DNA of 64,000 nucleotides. Origin: CAYGOC01 sp964351495. Its GTDB lineage: Bacteria; Chlamydiota; Chlamydiia; Chlamydiales; SM23-39. The stretch is from contig CAYGOC010000006.1 in assembly GCA_964351495.1 (NCBI GenBank), forward strand, positions 32,269 to 96,268, written 5' to 3'. Positions 1-8,171 of the stretch are shown piece after piece; the first letter of the stretch is position 1; each line of letters begins with the position of its first letter. Below the pieces are notes generated by a model. That model was given only the letters and a program-made list of their open reading frames with translations. It did not search any database and was not told where the DNA came from. Both the position numbers and the translations under genes were made by a program.

Positions 1-2130
1 GGACCCTACTTGGTTTAAGTAAGCTTCTAACCTTTCTTTAGATACATTTTGCAAAGGATATAAAAGAAATTTAGGCTTAGAAGCTGCAAAAGCCCTATCC
101 ACTGGGATATCAAAAGCAGTTAAAAGCTCTTTAATCCGATTTAAAGAAGTTTGTGTGCCGGAAAACATAAAAGAATGGGACTCGGGAATCCACTTTATAG
201 TTTGAATGGCATCTACTAAGCTCTCTTCTTTTAACCCTTTTTTAGAAAGGTTATCTGCTACTTTTTTTAAGTAGTCTTCTACACTTTTTTCAGGAACATA
301 TTGAAGCTGATAAATTAAAAAGGTTCTTCTAAGACCGGGTTCTGCCGGAGAGTTTACTGTATCTATAGAGCCCAAGAGACCCTCTACCTTTTCTAAGGAG
401 ACTTGGTTTCCTGTAAAGATTAAAGATTGGGTCTTTTCAACCCAGTGCATACTCTGTAAAGAATGTAAAAAAGCAGGGTCGGTTAACTTGGCATCTTTTA
501 AATTAGAAATAAAATCGGCCATTACCTCTTCAATCTCTTTTCCCGAAAGGTATTTCGGTTTATACACAAGAAACTGGGAGTTTCTTCCCAACGCTCCCTT
601 TTCAAACCCTTGGTCAAAAGAGGGGATCAATTCTTTGAGTCTTTGTAGAGATTTTTGCGTTCCGGTAAAAAGAAGCGAGTTCGTATCAGGAAGATACTTC
701 ATGGACTCAATAGCTTCTACTAAAGCGGTATCTCGAGTCTTTTCCTTATCTAAGGTTTTTGCCAGTTTTTTTAAGGAAGAGGCTAAAACCTCTTCCGGCA
801 CATTTTGAATTTGGTAGACATAAAAAGTGTGGTTCCCTTCGCTTTCTGCTACTGCCGGATTGTCAATAGAGGCCAAAAGCTCTTTTACTTTGAGAAACAT
901 AGCAGGATTTCCGGAAAAGATTACCGATTCTGTACTAGGAACAATTTTTACACTTTGGAGCGTTTCTAATAATGCATGATCTTTTAAGGGAGATTTTTCC
1001 AAACTTTTAATCACATCTTGAAGGGCTTTTTCTAATTGAGAAGGGGAGATGTAAAGGGGCTTATACACAAAAAAAGAGTCTTGAGAGGCATCTAACTCTT
1101 CTTTAGAAGAGACGTCCAGTACTAGTAAAAGCTCTCTTACCTTATTTAAAGAAGAGGGATCCCCTGTAAAAAGGATGGTATTACTTTCAGGAAGGGCCTT
1201 TGCCGTATCAATGGTTTCTAAGAGCCCTTTTTCTACATAACCACTTTTTTGAATGTTATCTCCAATAGCATGAAGGCCTCTTACTATTTCCGATACGGTC
1301 TTATGTTCTGCTTTATAGACAAATACATTTTCTGATTTTAAAAATCCTTTTCTCGGTTTTTTCGCTTCTGCATCTAATGTAGAGAGCACCTTAATCGCTT
1401 TTTCAATAAGCCCGGAAGTAGAAACTATAAAAATAGTTTGGGTCGAAGCTTGAGGCACTAAAAGAAAAGGCGATCCTTTCGTAATGGGCTCTAAAATTCG
1501 AATTCCTAAACTCATTAAAGTCTCTACCTCTTCATATTGAGTATGGAAAGGCTCAATAGAAAGAGGAGTCTGAGAAGAGTCTAGGTTTTCTATTAAAGAA
1601 GAAACTTTTTCTACGCTCGAAGTAATATCCGTTAAAATAAGTTGATTGGTTGATTCAAAAATTTCTAAAACTGCAGAATTAGAAATCATAGGACGAATTA
1701 CGGCGCTCACAGCAGAAGCTTGCGCTTGTTTTAAGCGAAACACTTTAGTTACTAAGGGATATCTTTTGTCAATCTTCTGCTTTTCTAAAACTAAAGGAGC
1801 AAGTTGTTTTACGGCAGGATTTTTATGGATGACAAGACTCTCTTTTTCTTCCATTAAAAATAAATTGTTAACTTGAAGCACCTGCGTTAACGTAGCTAAA
1901 ACATTTTCGGGAGTTACCGGATCTTCTGATAAAACAGAAACGGAAAAATTGAGATCTTCTTCCTGATAAATAAAGTTTATGCCCGTAATTTTACTGACAA
2001 ACTTCAAATACTCTTGAATAGAGACGTTAGTATAATTGATAGTGAATTTTTCATTTGCGAAAACCGACCCTGCTGCAAAAAGGGAGATTGTCCAAAAGAA
2101 AAAAAGAAAAATCGATCTATTCCACTTCAT
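1..2130 (-). CDS. cdsC: T3SS outer-membrane secretin CdsC/SctC, N-terminal part (3' end outside window)
   Basis: The gene runs off the left edge, so only about 710 N-terminal residues are visible and the C-terminal secretin pore domain is missing. The ATG at 2130 opens a short basic stretch and a hydrophobic signal-like segment. An N0/STN-like domain (about residues 25-100) and an N1-like domain follow. Then come tandem repeats of about 84 residues, each beginning with a pattern like FLVYxxxxV/L and ending like SLxFTGxxxSLxxVKELLxxxD. The starts lie near 1330, 1075, 830, 575, 320 and 65, and the sixth is cut by the edge. These look like secretin ring-building (N-domain/NolW-like) modules. The family forms the outer-membrane ring of the injectisome. 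Location directly after cdsQ argues for CdsC rather than a type II GspD. Confidence 0.85.
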   Translation of the reverse strand, partial: MKWNRSIFLFFFWTISLFAAGSVFANEKFTINYTNVSIQEYLKFVSKITGINFIYQEEDLNFSVSVLSEDPVTPENVLATLTQVLQVNNLFLMEEKESLVIHKNPAVKQLAPLVLEKQKIDKRYPLVTKVFRLKQAQASAVSAVIRPMISNSAVLEIFESTNQLILTDITSSVEKVSSLIENLDSSQTPLSIEPFHTQYEEVETLMSLGIRILEPITKGSPFLLVPQASTQTIFIVSTSGLIEKAIKVLSTLDAEAKKPRKGFLKSENVFVYKAEHKTVSEIVRGLHAIGDNIQKSGYVEKGLLETIDTAKALPESNTILFTGDPSSLNKVRELLLVLDVSSKEELDASQDSFFVYKPLYISPSQLEKALQDVIKSLEKSPLKDHALLETLQSVKIVPSTESVIFSGNPAMFLKVKELLASIDNPAVAESEGNHTFYVYQIQNVPEEVLASSLKKLAKTLDKEKTRDTALVEAIESMKYLPDTNSLLFTGTQKSLQRLKELIPSFDQGFEKGALGRNSQFLVYKPKYLSGKEIEEVMADFISNLKDAKLTDPAFLHSLQSMHWVEKTQSLIFTGNQVSLEKVEGLLGSIDTVNSPAEPGLRRTFLIYQLQYVPEKSVEDYLKKVADNLSKKGLKEESLVDAIQTIKWIPESHSFMFSGTQTSLNRIKELLTAFDIPVDRAFAASKPKFLLYPLQNVSKERLEAYLNQVGS

Positions 2131-2226
2131 AAAGAGGATTATGTGACCTCATTAAACTTGGACGACCCAAGAAGGCGCTCTTTGCTTTTAAGTCCCTTCT
2201 CCGCATCCTAAAATACCGTACAAATT

Positions 2227-2253
2227 AATGCAAACGTTGTGTTGCATTTTTAT
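2227..2253 (+). terminator. Short dyad followed by T-rich tract between cdsQ and cdsC
   Basis: A perfect 7-bp inverted repeat (AATGCAA ... TTGCATT, 8-base loop) is followed by TTTATT on the plus strand. No plus-strand gene ends here, so it is as likely an operator-like dyad near the cdsC 5' region as a terminator. Nothing else clear is seen in the 248 bp between cdsQ and cdsC. Confidence 0.25.
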
Positions 2254-2378
2254 TCATTCAAAAAAAGAATACTTTTATCGAAACAAACTGCACGTATAAT
2301 AACCTAAAAAGAGAAAAAAGCAAATAAGAACCCTTTTTTTAAAAATAAGTTCTCAAGCTATGTGCGTTTTTCTGTTTT

Positions 2379-3413
2379 TTAAAGAGAAGAGGATTTGTTT
2401 TTTTTGTGGAGTAAAATCCCTAAACGGTTTCCCAGATAATGAAAAGAGCCTTCTCCTACTTTTTTTCCTTCCTTCACAATAGTTAGCTCTTCTTGTAAAG
2501 GGGGGGGCTCTAAAGAGGGGGCCTTTTTTAAATGAAGTAGCTTCTCTAAGGTGATAAAAACTTGTCCAATATGGATCTCAAAAAAAGAAGAAGACTCCTC
2601 TTCTGATAAAAACTGAGATACTTCCAAGGTTTTTTCAGATAAAACCGCTTTAAAAAGAGGAAGTTTTTCTAGAAAAAGGGTAGCAATGCCTGCTTTTAAG
2701 TGGGGATCATAAGAGCTTTGCTCTACCGTTATAAAGTCTCCCGGCTTTACCTTTTCCCATTCTTCTTCAGAAAGAGAGAACTCTCCAACAGACAAAGAGA
2801 GAGAGATTTTGTGCTCTTTAGCCTCTAAAGAAAGCTCTTCTTTAGGAAAGTGATTTCGCAGGTAGGTATTCCAAGACTCTTTAAATGCAAAAGGGATCAA
2901 AATTCTACCCCATAAAGAGTGTTTTTCTGTTTGGATTTGCACATCAAAAGAGAGACACTCTTTTTCAGGAAGAGAATTTTCAAAAACAATTTTTGGAGAG
3001 AAAGCATGGAAAAAAGGGTGCTCGGTTACCTCTTTTAAAAGCTCCATGAGAAAAAAATGGTAAAAGCTTTCTTGTAATATTTCAGAATAAAAAGTCTCCT
3101 CCTCTTTTTCTTTCGATAAAACCAGAGAAGAGAGTCTGGCGATATCTGCATGGTCCATAATCCAAAACACCTCTCCTTCTATAGGAGAAAAATGGAAGGA
3201 AACCAGATAAAAATTTTCACTGAACCCGGAAAGAAGAGCCTCTTGAGAAAGTTTTTTTTTCTCTTTTAAAGAGAGGTTTAAAGAAGGGATTTTCCAATTT
3301 TCTGCAATCTTTTCAGAAAGTTTTTTCCAATCAATAGAAGAAAACCCTAAGACAGGGGGGCTTTTGGGAAGTTCTAATAAGGGCTTGATCTTTTCAAAAA
3401 GGGCTAAATCCAT
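2379..3413 (-). CDS. cdsQ: T3SS cytoplasmic C-ring (sorting platform) protein CdsQ/SctQ
   Basis: A 344-residue protein in the position of chlamydial cdsQ. The C-terminal third has two SpoA-like stretches: about residues 200-265 (LSLSVGEFSLSEEEW followed by a PGDFI turn) and about 280-340 (ending EGSFHYLGNRLGILL). Tandem SpoA domains mark SctQ/FliN-type proteins, which form the cytoplasmic sorting platform, bind SctL and receive chaperone-cargo complexes. The N-terminal 200 residues are poorly conserved, as usual for the family. The ATG at 3413 lies five bases after the cdsP stop, so the two are probably co-transcribed and translationally coupled. Length is close to the Chlamydia protein. Identification rests on C-terminal pattern plus synteny. 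Confidence 0.85.
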   Translation of the reverse strand: MDLALFEKIKPLLELPKSPPVLGFSSIDWKKLSEKIAENWKIPSLNLSLKEKKKLSQEALLSGFSENFYLVSFHFSPIEGEVFWIMDHADIARLSSLVLSKEKEEETFYSEILQESFYHFFLMELLKEVTEHPFFHAFSPKIVFENSLPEKECLSFDVQIQTEKHSLWGRILIPFAFKESWNTYLRNHFPKEELSLEAKEHKISLSLSVGEFSLSEEEWEKVKPGDFITVEQSSYDPHLKAGIATLFLEKLPLFKAVLSEKTLEVSQFLSEEESSSFFEIHIGQVFITLEKLLHLKKAPSLEPPPLQEELTIVKEGKKVGEGSFHYLGNRLGILLHKKNKSSSL

Positions 3414-3418
3414 CTTTT

Positions 3419-4753
3419 TTATGAGTCTCCTTTCGTTTCTTTAGAAGAGCTTTTTCTTTGTATGAGGTGTTTTTCCCCTTTCAAAGAACTCTCTAGCCTA
3501 GATACCCGAAAAGAAAAACGTCCCCTTTCAAAGGCAGCTTGAAGGGTAGGGATGTTTTTTTCAAAAAGTTGAACTGCCTCAGGAGATCCTGAAAGGCGGA
3601 TATTAAAAGAGCCCGGCGCAGTAGAATATCTATCTATGGAAATAACAGCCCCTCGGAAAATAGATTTTTCAAAATAAGGGGAGTTTAATTCTACTTGAGT
3701 GGTAGTTATCCCCTTTTGCTGCATAACCACCACAGTACTTACCATCTGAGCAAAAAGATTTTGCACTTGAGGACTTACATAAGAGGGAAGATGGGTGGTG
3801 GCAGCTATCCCTTGAGCTGCGATTTCTGCCGGAATTTTTACCGGCTCTACAAGATTATCAGAGAGGTTTTCTTTGTTTTTCTCTTTCTGTAGTTGAGCTT
3901 CTTCCTTTTTAGAAGGGAGAACCAACATAGGGGCAAAGTTGTCTGCGATATGTTTTAAAGCGGTTTTTTCCTGTGATTTTTTGGGGGTCGTTTTTCTTTT
4001 TTTGGAATGCGTGCTCTTTTCTTCTTGGGGAACAGGCTCAGAAACCGTTTTTTTGCTAACCGTTTTTTCCGGGAGAGAGAGTTTTTCTTGCTCTTTTTCT
4101 AAGTGAGAGGCTCTTTTTTCCGGGAGCGTAATAGGTTGCGTTTTTTCCGTTTTTTCTTTTTCTGAAGTCTTAGGAGAAGGCTCTTTTTTAGAAGAAACTT
4201 CAAAGGGATTTTTTCCTTTAATCCCTTTTTTAGAAGAGCTTGTGAGTTTTTTTGCCTCTAGTAAAAGCTCTTCTTCTGCTGTTTTCGGAGAGCTTTTGGC
4301 GGAAGCTTTTTGATGAGAGTTGTTCGGTTCGGTAACTTCTTGTATTTTTTTCGGTTTTTCAGGGTTATTTAAAGGAGCGCTTTGCCAAAATCCATCAGAG
4401 GAGGGAAGATCTTCTGTAGGATCCGTTTTATTAGAAAAAGCAGGGGAGGGGGTAGTTGAGGGGACCGGAGAGCCATATCCTGATTTAAAAGAAAGTTTTC
4501 TTCCAAAACAGTCTGTCTTCATTTTTGGTTTTTCTCTTTTCGTAAGGCCTAAAAGCGCTTCTGTTTTTTTTATAGAGGTTACCTCTTCCTCTTCTCCTCC
4601 TCTTTTTTGCCTTTTTCCTTTTTTGTCCTCATCGATATCATCTACTTTTTCTATTTTTGTAAGTTTTTTGAACTTTTCCGCTTGGTCAGGTTGAATTTGT
4701 TTTTTTCTTTCTGGGGAATTGCTTTCTTGGGAGTGAACTTCTCGAATACTCAT
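3419..4753 (-). CDS. cdsP: T3SS needle-length regulator-like protein CdsP/SctP
   Basis: A 444-residue protein in the CT671 position, between cdsO and cdsQ. Residues 1-270 are low-complexity, rich in Lys, Glu, Ser and Pro, and probably disordered, as in molecular-ruler proteins. The last about 130 residues are ordered and contain a FliK-like block (TTQVELNSPYFEKSIFRGAV, then SFNIRLSGS). This resembles the C-terminal substrate-specificity switch of SctP/FliK. The family measures needle length and switches export from needle to later substrates. No catalytic motif is expected or seen. Family assignment is by position and architecture, because the sequence itself is fast-evolving. Confidence 0.7.
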   Translation of the reverse strand: MSIREVHSQESNSPERKKQIQPDQAEKFKKLTKIEKVDDIDEDKKGKRQKRGGEEEEVTSIKKTEALLGLTKREKPKMKTDCFGRKLSFKSGYGSPVPSTTPSPAFSNKTDPTEDLPSSDGFWQSAPLNNPEKPKKIQEVTEPNNSHQKASAKSSPKTAEEELLLEAKKLTSSSKKGIKGKNPFEVSSKKEPSPKTSEKEKTEKTQPITLPEKRASHLEKEQEKLSLPEKTVSKKTVSEPVPQEEKSTHSKKRKTTPKKSQEKTALKHIADNFAPMLVLPSKKEEAQLQKEKNKENLSDNLVEPVKIPAEIAAQGIAATTHLPSYVSPQVQNLFAQMVSTVVVMQQKGITTTQVELNSPYFEKSIFRGAVISIDRYSTAPGSFNIRLSGSPEAVQLFEKNIPTLQAAFERGRFSFRVSRLESSLKGEKHLIQRKSSSKETKGDS

Positions 4754-4782
4754 AAAAGATGCTACAGTCCTTATCTGCTATT

Positions 4783-5295
4783 TTACGATGGTTTTTTCTT
4801 GGGGAGACCTTTTTTTCGAAGGGAGTAAGTAGCAGAGCCTAACTCGTCATGCTCTATAGCTTCTTGCTGAGTGCTCCACAATTTTACCTCTTTTTCCCAC
4901 TCTTTTTGATGGATCTCCAGCTTTTCCAGGTCCTTTTTTTTTTGAAACAGGTCTTCCTTGGCTAGTTCTACCTGTTTTTCCCCATTTTTTACATTCTGTT
5001 TTTGCTTTTCTACTTTTTTTTCTTCCTGGGAGAGTTCTTCTTCTACTACTTTCAAATAATGTTTGCTGGTTTCTACCTTGTCAGAAGTCGTTCCTTGATC
5101 TAACTCCTCCCTTAGTTTTCTTAGTTTTTCTTGCTTATGTTGTAAAACCCGGTCTCTTTCTGCTTCACGTTTTTGCAGCGTTTTTTTCTCTTCTTCTAAA
5201 AGAGCTTTCTTTTCTTCTAAAGTCTTTAAAGCTTGATCATACCGATTTTTTTTGATCCGCAAAAGCTGCTCTAAAGGATACTTTAATCCCTTCAT
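4783..5295 (-). CDS. cdsO: T3SS stalk coiled-coil protein CdsO/SctO
   Basis: A 170-residue, highly charged protein predicted to be almost wholly helical coiled coil. It starts MKGLKYPLEQLLRIKKNRYD, the usual opening of SctO/FliJ-type stalk proteins, which sit in the central hole of the SctN hexamer and help couple ATP hydrolysis to export. Its ATG overlaps the cdsN stop in an ATGA arrangement (5292-5295), a classic sign of translational coupling. The Chlamydia equivalent is CT670. High Lys/Glu content gives low-complexity similarity to many proteins, so position is the stronger evidence. Confidence 0.85.
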   Translation of the reverse strand: MKGLKYPLEQLLRIKKNRYDQALKTLEEKKALLEEEKKTLQKREAERDRVLQHKQEKLRKLREELDQGTTSDKVETSKHYLKVVEEELSQEEKKVEKQKQNVKNGEKQVELAKEDLFQKKKDLEKLEIHQKEWEKEVKLWSTQQEAIEHDELGSATYSLRKKGLPKKKPS

Positions 5296-6605
5296 AATCC
5301 TCTAAATAAAGACTGTAATTCTGCAAGACTCTGTTCAAAGTTCGTTTTTTCATCTACCCCTTGTTTTAAAAATCGATTCACGGGCTGGATGTATTTTAAG
5401 GCAAAATCAGCATCTTTATCTGATCCCGGCTTGTACTCTCCAATACGGATAAGGAGTTCGTTTTTTTTGTAGTTGGCCAAAACTTCTCTCAGCTTGCCAA
5501 TTAGCTTCATATGCTCTTGCGAGTTAATCGAGCCGATAATCCTACTTACAGAAGAGAGGATGTCAATGGCAGGATAATGATATTGCCTAGCTAACTCACT
5601 AGATAAGACTATATGACCATCTAAAATAGAGCGAACTTCATCTGCCACCGGTTCATTCATGTCATCTCCTGCTACCAGGATGGTATAAAAAGCGGTAATT
5701 GACCCCTTATCACTATTGCCCGACCTTTCTAAAAGCTTTGGAAGCGTTGCAAAAACAGAAGGAGTATATCCGGCTCTTGCAGGAGGTTCTCCCGCTGCTA
5801 AGCCTATCTCTCTTAGAGCCCTTGCAAAACGGGTAATAGAGTCCATCATTAAGATAACCGACTTACCCTGATCTCGAAAATACTCAGCAATAGCAGTACC
5901 TACATAAGCTGCATTAATACGAAGCTGTGGCGCTTGATCTGAGGTCGAAACGATAACTACAGACCTAGCAAGGCCCTCTTCTCCTAAGTCATTTTGTAAA
6001 AACTCACGAACCTCTCTGCCTCTTTCCCCAATTAAAGAGATTACGTTTACATCTGCTTTTGCATTTTTAGCGATCATTCCTAAAAGGGTGGATTTTCCCA
6101 TCCCGGCTGCTGCAAAGATCCCTACCCTTTGTCCTTTGCCGCAGGTCAAAATAGCATCTATAGAACGAACCCCTACAGAAATAGGCTCTTCTATAATCGC
6201 TCTTGTTAAAGGGTCAGGAGGAGTGTTGATAATCGGAAAGGCTTCATCGAGCTTTAAAGGACCTTTCGTCTCTTCGTCGATAGGCTCTCCTATGCCATTT
6301 AAGATTCTTCCTAAAAGGTTTTTACCTACCTTGATGTGAAGAGAGAGGCGCATCGGAATTACTTCAGAAGAGGGGCCCACTCCTTTCATATCTCCCAAAG
6401 GAGATAAAAAAACTTCATCTTTGGTAAAACCTACCACTTCTGCAAGTAGAGGAGCTCCTTCCCTTTTGATAACACATACTTCGCCCATTTTTACTTGGGG
6501 AATAATGGCTTTTAAAAGAGTTCCTACCGCTTCTGTAATTCTACCGTGAACCGTAGTAAGCTCTAAATCTTCTAAGTGGCTTAATAATTTATCAAAAGAG
6601 TCCAT
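5292..6605 (-). CDS. cdsN: T3SS ATPase CdsN/SctN
   Basis: A 437-residue F1-beta-like ATPase. The P-loop AAAGMGKS is at about residues 165-172, a GERGREV segment with the catalytic Glu near 193, and Walker B VILMMDS at about 250-256. It is followed by the conserved PPARAGYTPSVF stretch typical of SctN/FliI. The hexamer sits at the base of the injectisome, strips chaperones from cargo and unfolds cargo for export. Length is normal for the family and all key residues are present. It lies 7 bp after the candidate inner-rod gene and overlaps cdsO, so it belongs to the same operon as the needle and stalk genes. Confidence 0.97.
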   Translation of the reverse strand: MDSFDKLLSHLEDLELTTVHGRITEAVGTLLKAIIPQVKMGEVCVIKREGAPLLAEVVGFTKDEVFLSPLGDMKGVGPSSEVIPMRLSLHIKVGKNLLGRILNGIGEPIDEETKGPLKLDEAFPIINTPPDPLTRAIIEEPISVGVRSIDAILTCGKGQRVGIFAAAGMGKSTLLGMIAKNAKADVNVISLIGERGREVREFLQNDLGEEGLARSVVIVSTSDQAPQLRINAAYVGTAIAEYFRDQGKSVILMMDSITRFARALREIGLAAGEPPARAGYTPSVFATLPKLLERSGNSDKGSITAFYTILVAGDDMNEPVADEVRSILDGHIVLSSELARQYHYPAIDILSSVSRIIGSINSQEHMKLIGKLREVLANYKKNELLIRIGEYKPGSDKDADFALKYIQPVNRFLKQGVDEKTNFEQSLAELQSLFRGL

Positions 6606-6612
6606 AGACTAC

Positions 6613-7224
6613 TTAAATTTGGATGTTCATCATCTGTTTGAACATATCTACCACCTTACCTAGTAAGATAGAAGAGTATTCCAATTCCTGTTGTGCCTGT
6701 GAAAGCTTTACTTGTACAGAAATTAAAGCAGCAGGATTTAAACTGTCCTCTGTTTTTAAGGTTTCCAGCTGCTTTTTTGCAGCCAAAATTTGCCTTTGCC
6801 CATTTGTTACATATCCCAAAAACCTTCTTATAGGGCCTGTCCCTTTAGGAGTATAAGAAGAAGAGGGGACTCCTAGCTTTGTAGAAGCACTTTGAATATG
6901 GGTGTTTGCTTTTTTTAGATTGTTTTCTAAAAGACGGGAATGCTGTTTTTTCATTTTCACTTTGGCATTTGCTTCGAGCTGTCCTTGCAAAGAATCTAAA
7001 GAAGCTCCTACCGTGTTTACTTGCCCTTTTACAGAAGCTAAAGTGGGTTTAGTCCCTAAAGAAGAGGAAGACTGAGTTGTTTCTTCTACCGACTTTCTTT
7101 CTATAGTATTGGGGGAATTTAGGTGTTTTTCAAAGGCAGCCTGATTAGGGTTTTCCTGCCCTGTTTTTGTAAGTTCCTTATTATTTCCTGGTTGAATTCT
7201 TTCAACGGGATTGTTTTCGGCCAT
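6613..7224 (-). CDS. CT668-position protein, candidate T3SS inner rod SctI
   Basis: A 203-residue protein with a disordered polar N-terminus, a helical middle (about residues 90-150) and a C-terminal helix ending KVVDMFKQMMNIQI. The C-terminal block (ALISVQVKLSQAQQELEYSS, then the ending above) has the spacing of small residues seen at the end of inner-rod proteins (YscI/PrgJ type), which polymerise below the needle. Its place between the needle gene cluster and the ATPase fits that role. In Chlamydia the equivalent CT668 is usually listed as hypothetical. The start overlaps cdsG by 23 bp and is preceded by an AAGGGA ribosome site. The rod role is inference. Confidence 0.6.
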   Translation of the reverse strand: MAENNPVERIQPGNNKELTKTGQENPNQAAFEKHLNSPNTIERKSVEETTQSSSSLGTKPTLASVKGQVNTVGASLDSLQGQLEANAKVKMKKQHSRLLENNLKKANTHIQSASTKLGVPSSSYTPKGTGPIRRFLGYVTNGQRQILAAKKQLETLKTEDSLNPAALISVQVKLSQAQQELEYSSILLGKVVDMFKQMMNIQI

Positions 7225-7666
7225 GCTTTTTTCCCTTCGTTCTTGTTTTGGAGATTCCCTCTATAGGAGAAGATTTTTTTTTCACAAATGTATCTACAAA
7301 CTTTAAGGCAGATTCAGAGAGGTTTTTTACCATCTTATCTTCAGAATTTAACGTCTCTTCTAAAATTTTTTCTCCTTTATTGACTTTTGTAGAAGAAAAA
7401 ACAAGACAAAGACCTAAAAAAGATTTTACCATTTCATTGTTAGGCTCTTTTTTTAACACCTTTTCAAAGAGATCACACGCCTTTTTTATTTGTAGTTTAT
7501 GTAAATACAAATACCCCATTCCAATGGTAGGAAGAGAGTTTTCCGGATTTAACAGAGAGGCCGCTTGAAACAGTTTAATGGCAGAGTCTTCATCCGATTG
7601 ATTTACTGCTATGAAACCAGATTCTGCAAAAAGGAGAAAGTCATCTTCATACGTTGTAAGATCCAT
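7202..7666 (-). CDS. cdsG: T3SS needle co-chaperone with TPR fold, CdsG/SctG-like
   Basis: A 154-residue protein with TPR-like helices. Residues 15-85 fit two to three repeats (AIKLFQAASLLNPENSLPTI, then LFEKVLKKEPNNEMV). In T3SSs the needle subunit is kept soluble by a TPR protein (SctG) plus a small partner (SctE). Here the TPR gene follows the needle gene directly, as CT667 follows CT666 in Chlamydia. The C-terminal 25 residues are basic and probably flexible. The ATG at 7666 lies 9 bp after the cdsF stop with an AGGA site overlapping it, so the needle and its chaperone are made together. Confidence 0.8.
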   Translation of the reverse strand: MDLTTYEDDFLLFAESGFIAVNQSDEDSAIKLFQAASLLNPENSLPTIGMGYLYLHKLQIKKACDLFEKVLKKEPNNEMVKSFLGLCLVFSSTKVNKGEKILEETLNSEDKMVKNLSESALKFVDTFVKKKSSPIEGISKTRTKGKKHGRKQSR

Positions 7667-7675
7667 ATTATCCTA

Positions 7676-7915
7676 TTATTGAGGTCTTTGGTTTCTAACG
7701 GTTGCGTTAATCATACTGTTTACCTGAGCAATCAAGTTGGAAATAGAATCTCCCACCTGAGTTACCTGGCTCATTTGAAACTGAATTAATAAAAACTGAC
7801 CGGGATTTGCTTGGCTGAGTTTACTCGCCAGTTTTTTTACCTGGTCTACTAACTTACTTTGGATCTGCGCATATTTTTTTATCAGATCATTAAAACTGAG
7901 GACAGTATCTGCCAT
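7676..7915 (-). CDS. cdsF: T3SS needle subunit CdsF/SctF
   Basis: A 79-residue protein, the right size for a needle subunit (usually 70-85). It is predicted as two helices around a central turn (QANPGQ, about residues 35-40), the hairpin form of SctF proteins. No cysteines, signal peptide or membrane segment. A strong AAGGAG ribosome site precedes the ATG, fitting a protein needed in many copies. The flanking cdsE and cdsG genes would encode its two chaperones. Chlamydia equivalent: CT666. Confidence 0.88.
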   Translation of the reverse strand: MADTVLSFNDLIKKYAQIQSKLVDQVKKLASKLSQANPGQFLLIQFQMSQVTQVGDSISNLIAQVNSMINATVRNQRPQ

Positions 7916-7927
7916 GAAAATCTCCTT

Positions 7928-8167
7928 CTAGGGTTTCTCGATTTTTTGTAAAACTTTTTGCAAAGCTTGATAAGCATGAAATAAAGCGCCGCACTTTTCT
8001 ATTTCTTTATTAGAAAAATTTCCTGTTCGCATTTCTTTTTTTAACTCTTCTATTTTGGCCTTTGCTTCTTTTACTAGTTTTGCTTTTTTTGCCGGGTTTT
8101 TATACAGCTCTTCTTCTAAGTCAAATTGAAATTTTTCTTTTTTTGGTTTATTTTCTAGTCCGTACAT
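7928..8167 (-). CDS. cdsE: Small T3SS needle chaperone CdsE/SctE-like
   Basis: A 79-residue, charged helical protein in the CT665 position, upstream of the needle gene. The ATG at 8167 (MYGLENKP...) was chosen over a longer TTG-started frame at 8215. It has an AAGG ribosome site and begins four bases after the cdsD stop, and the shorter length matches the roughly 80-residue chlamydial protein. In Chlamydia CdsE and CdsG together bind CdsF and stop it polymerising in the cytoplasm. The protein itself shows only amphipathic helices. Confidence 0.75.
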   Translation of the reverse strand: MYGLENKPKKEKFQFDLEEELYKNPAKKAKLVKEAKAKIEELKKEMRTGNFSNKEIEKCGALFHAYQALQKVLQKIEKP

Positions 8168-8171
8168 AACT

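Noticed and set aside
1..2130. Type II secretion GspD instead of CdsC
   Set aside because: Immediate linkage and orientation with cdsQ and the rest of the T3SS block favour the T3SS secretin; no gsp genes are nearby.
4320..4694. 124-codon plus-strand frame inside cdsP
   Set aside because: It is antisense to the low-complexity Lys/Glu region of cdsP, which produces long Phe/Ser/Leu-rich shadow frames. No ribosome site or plausible composition.
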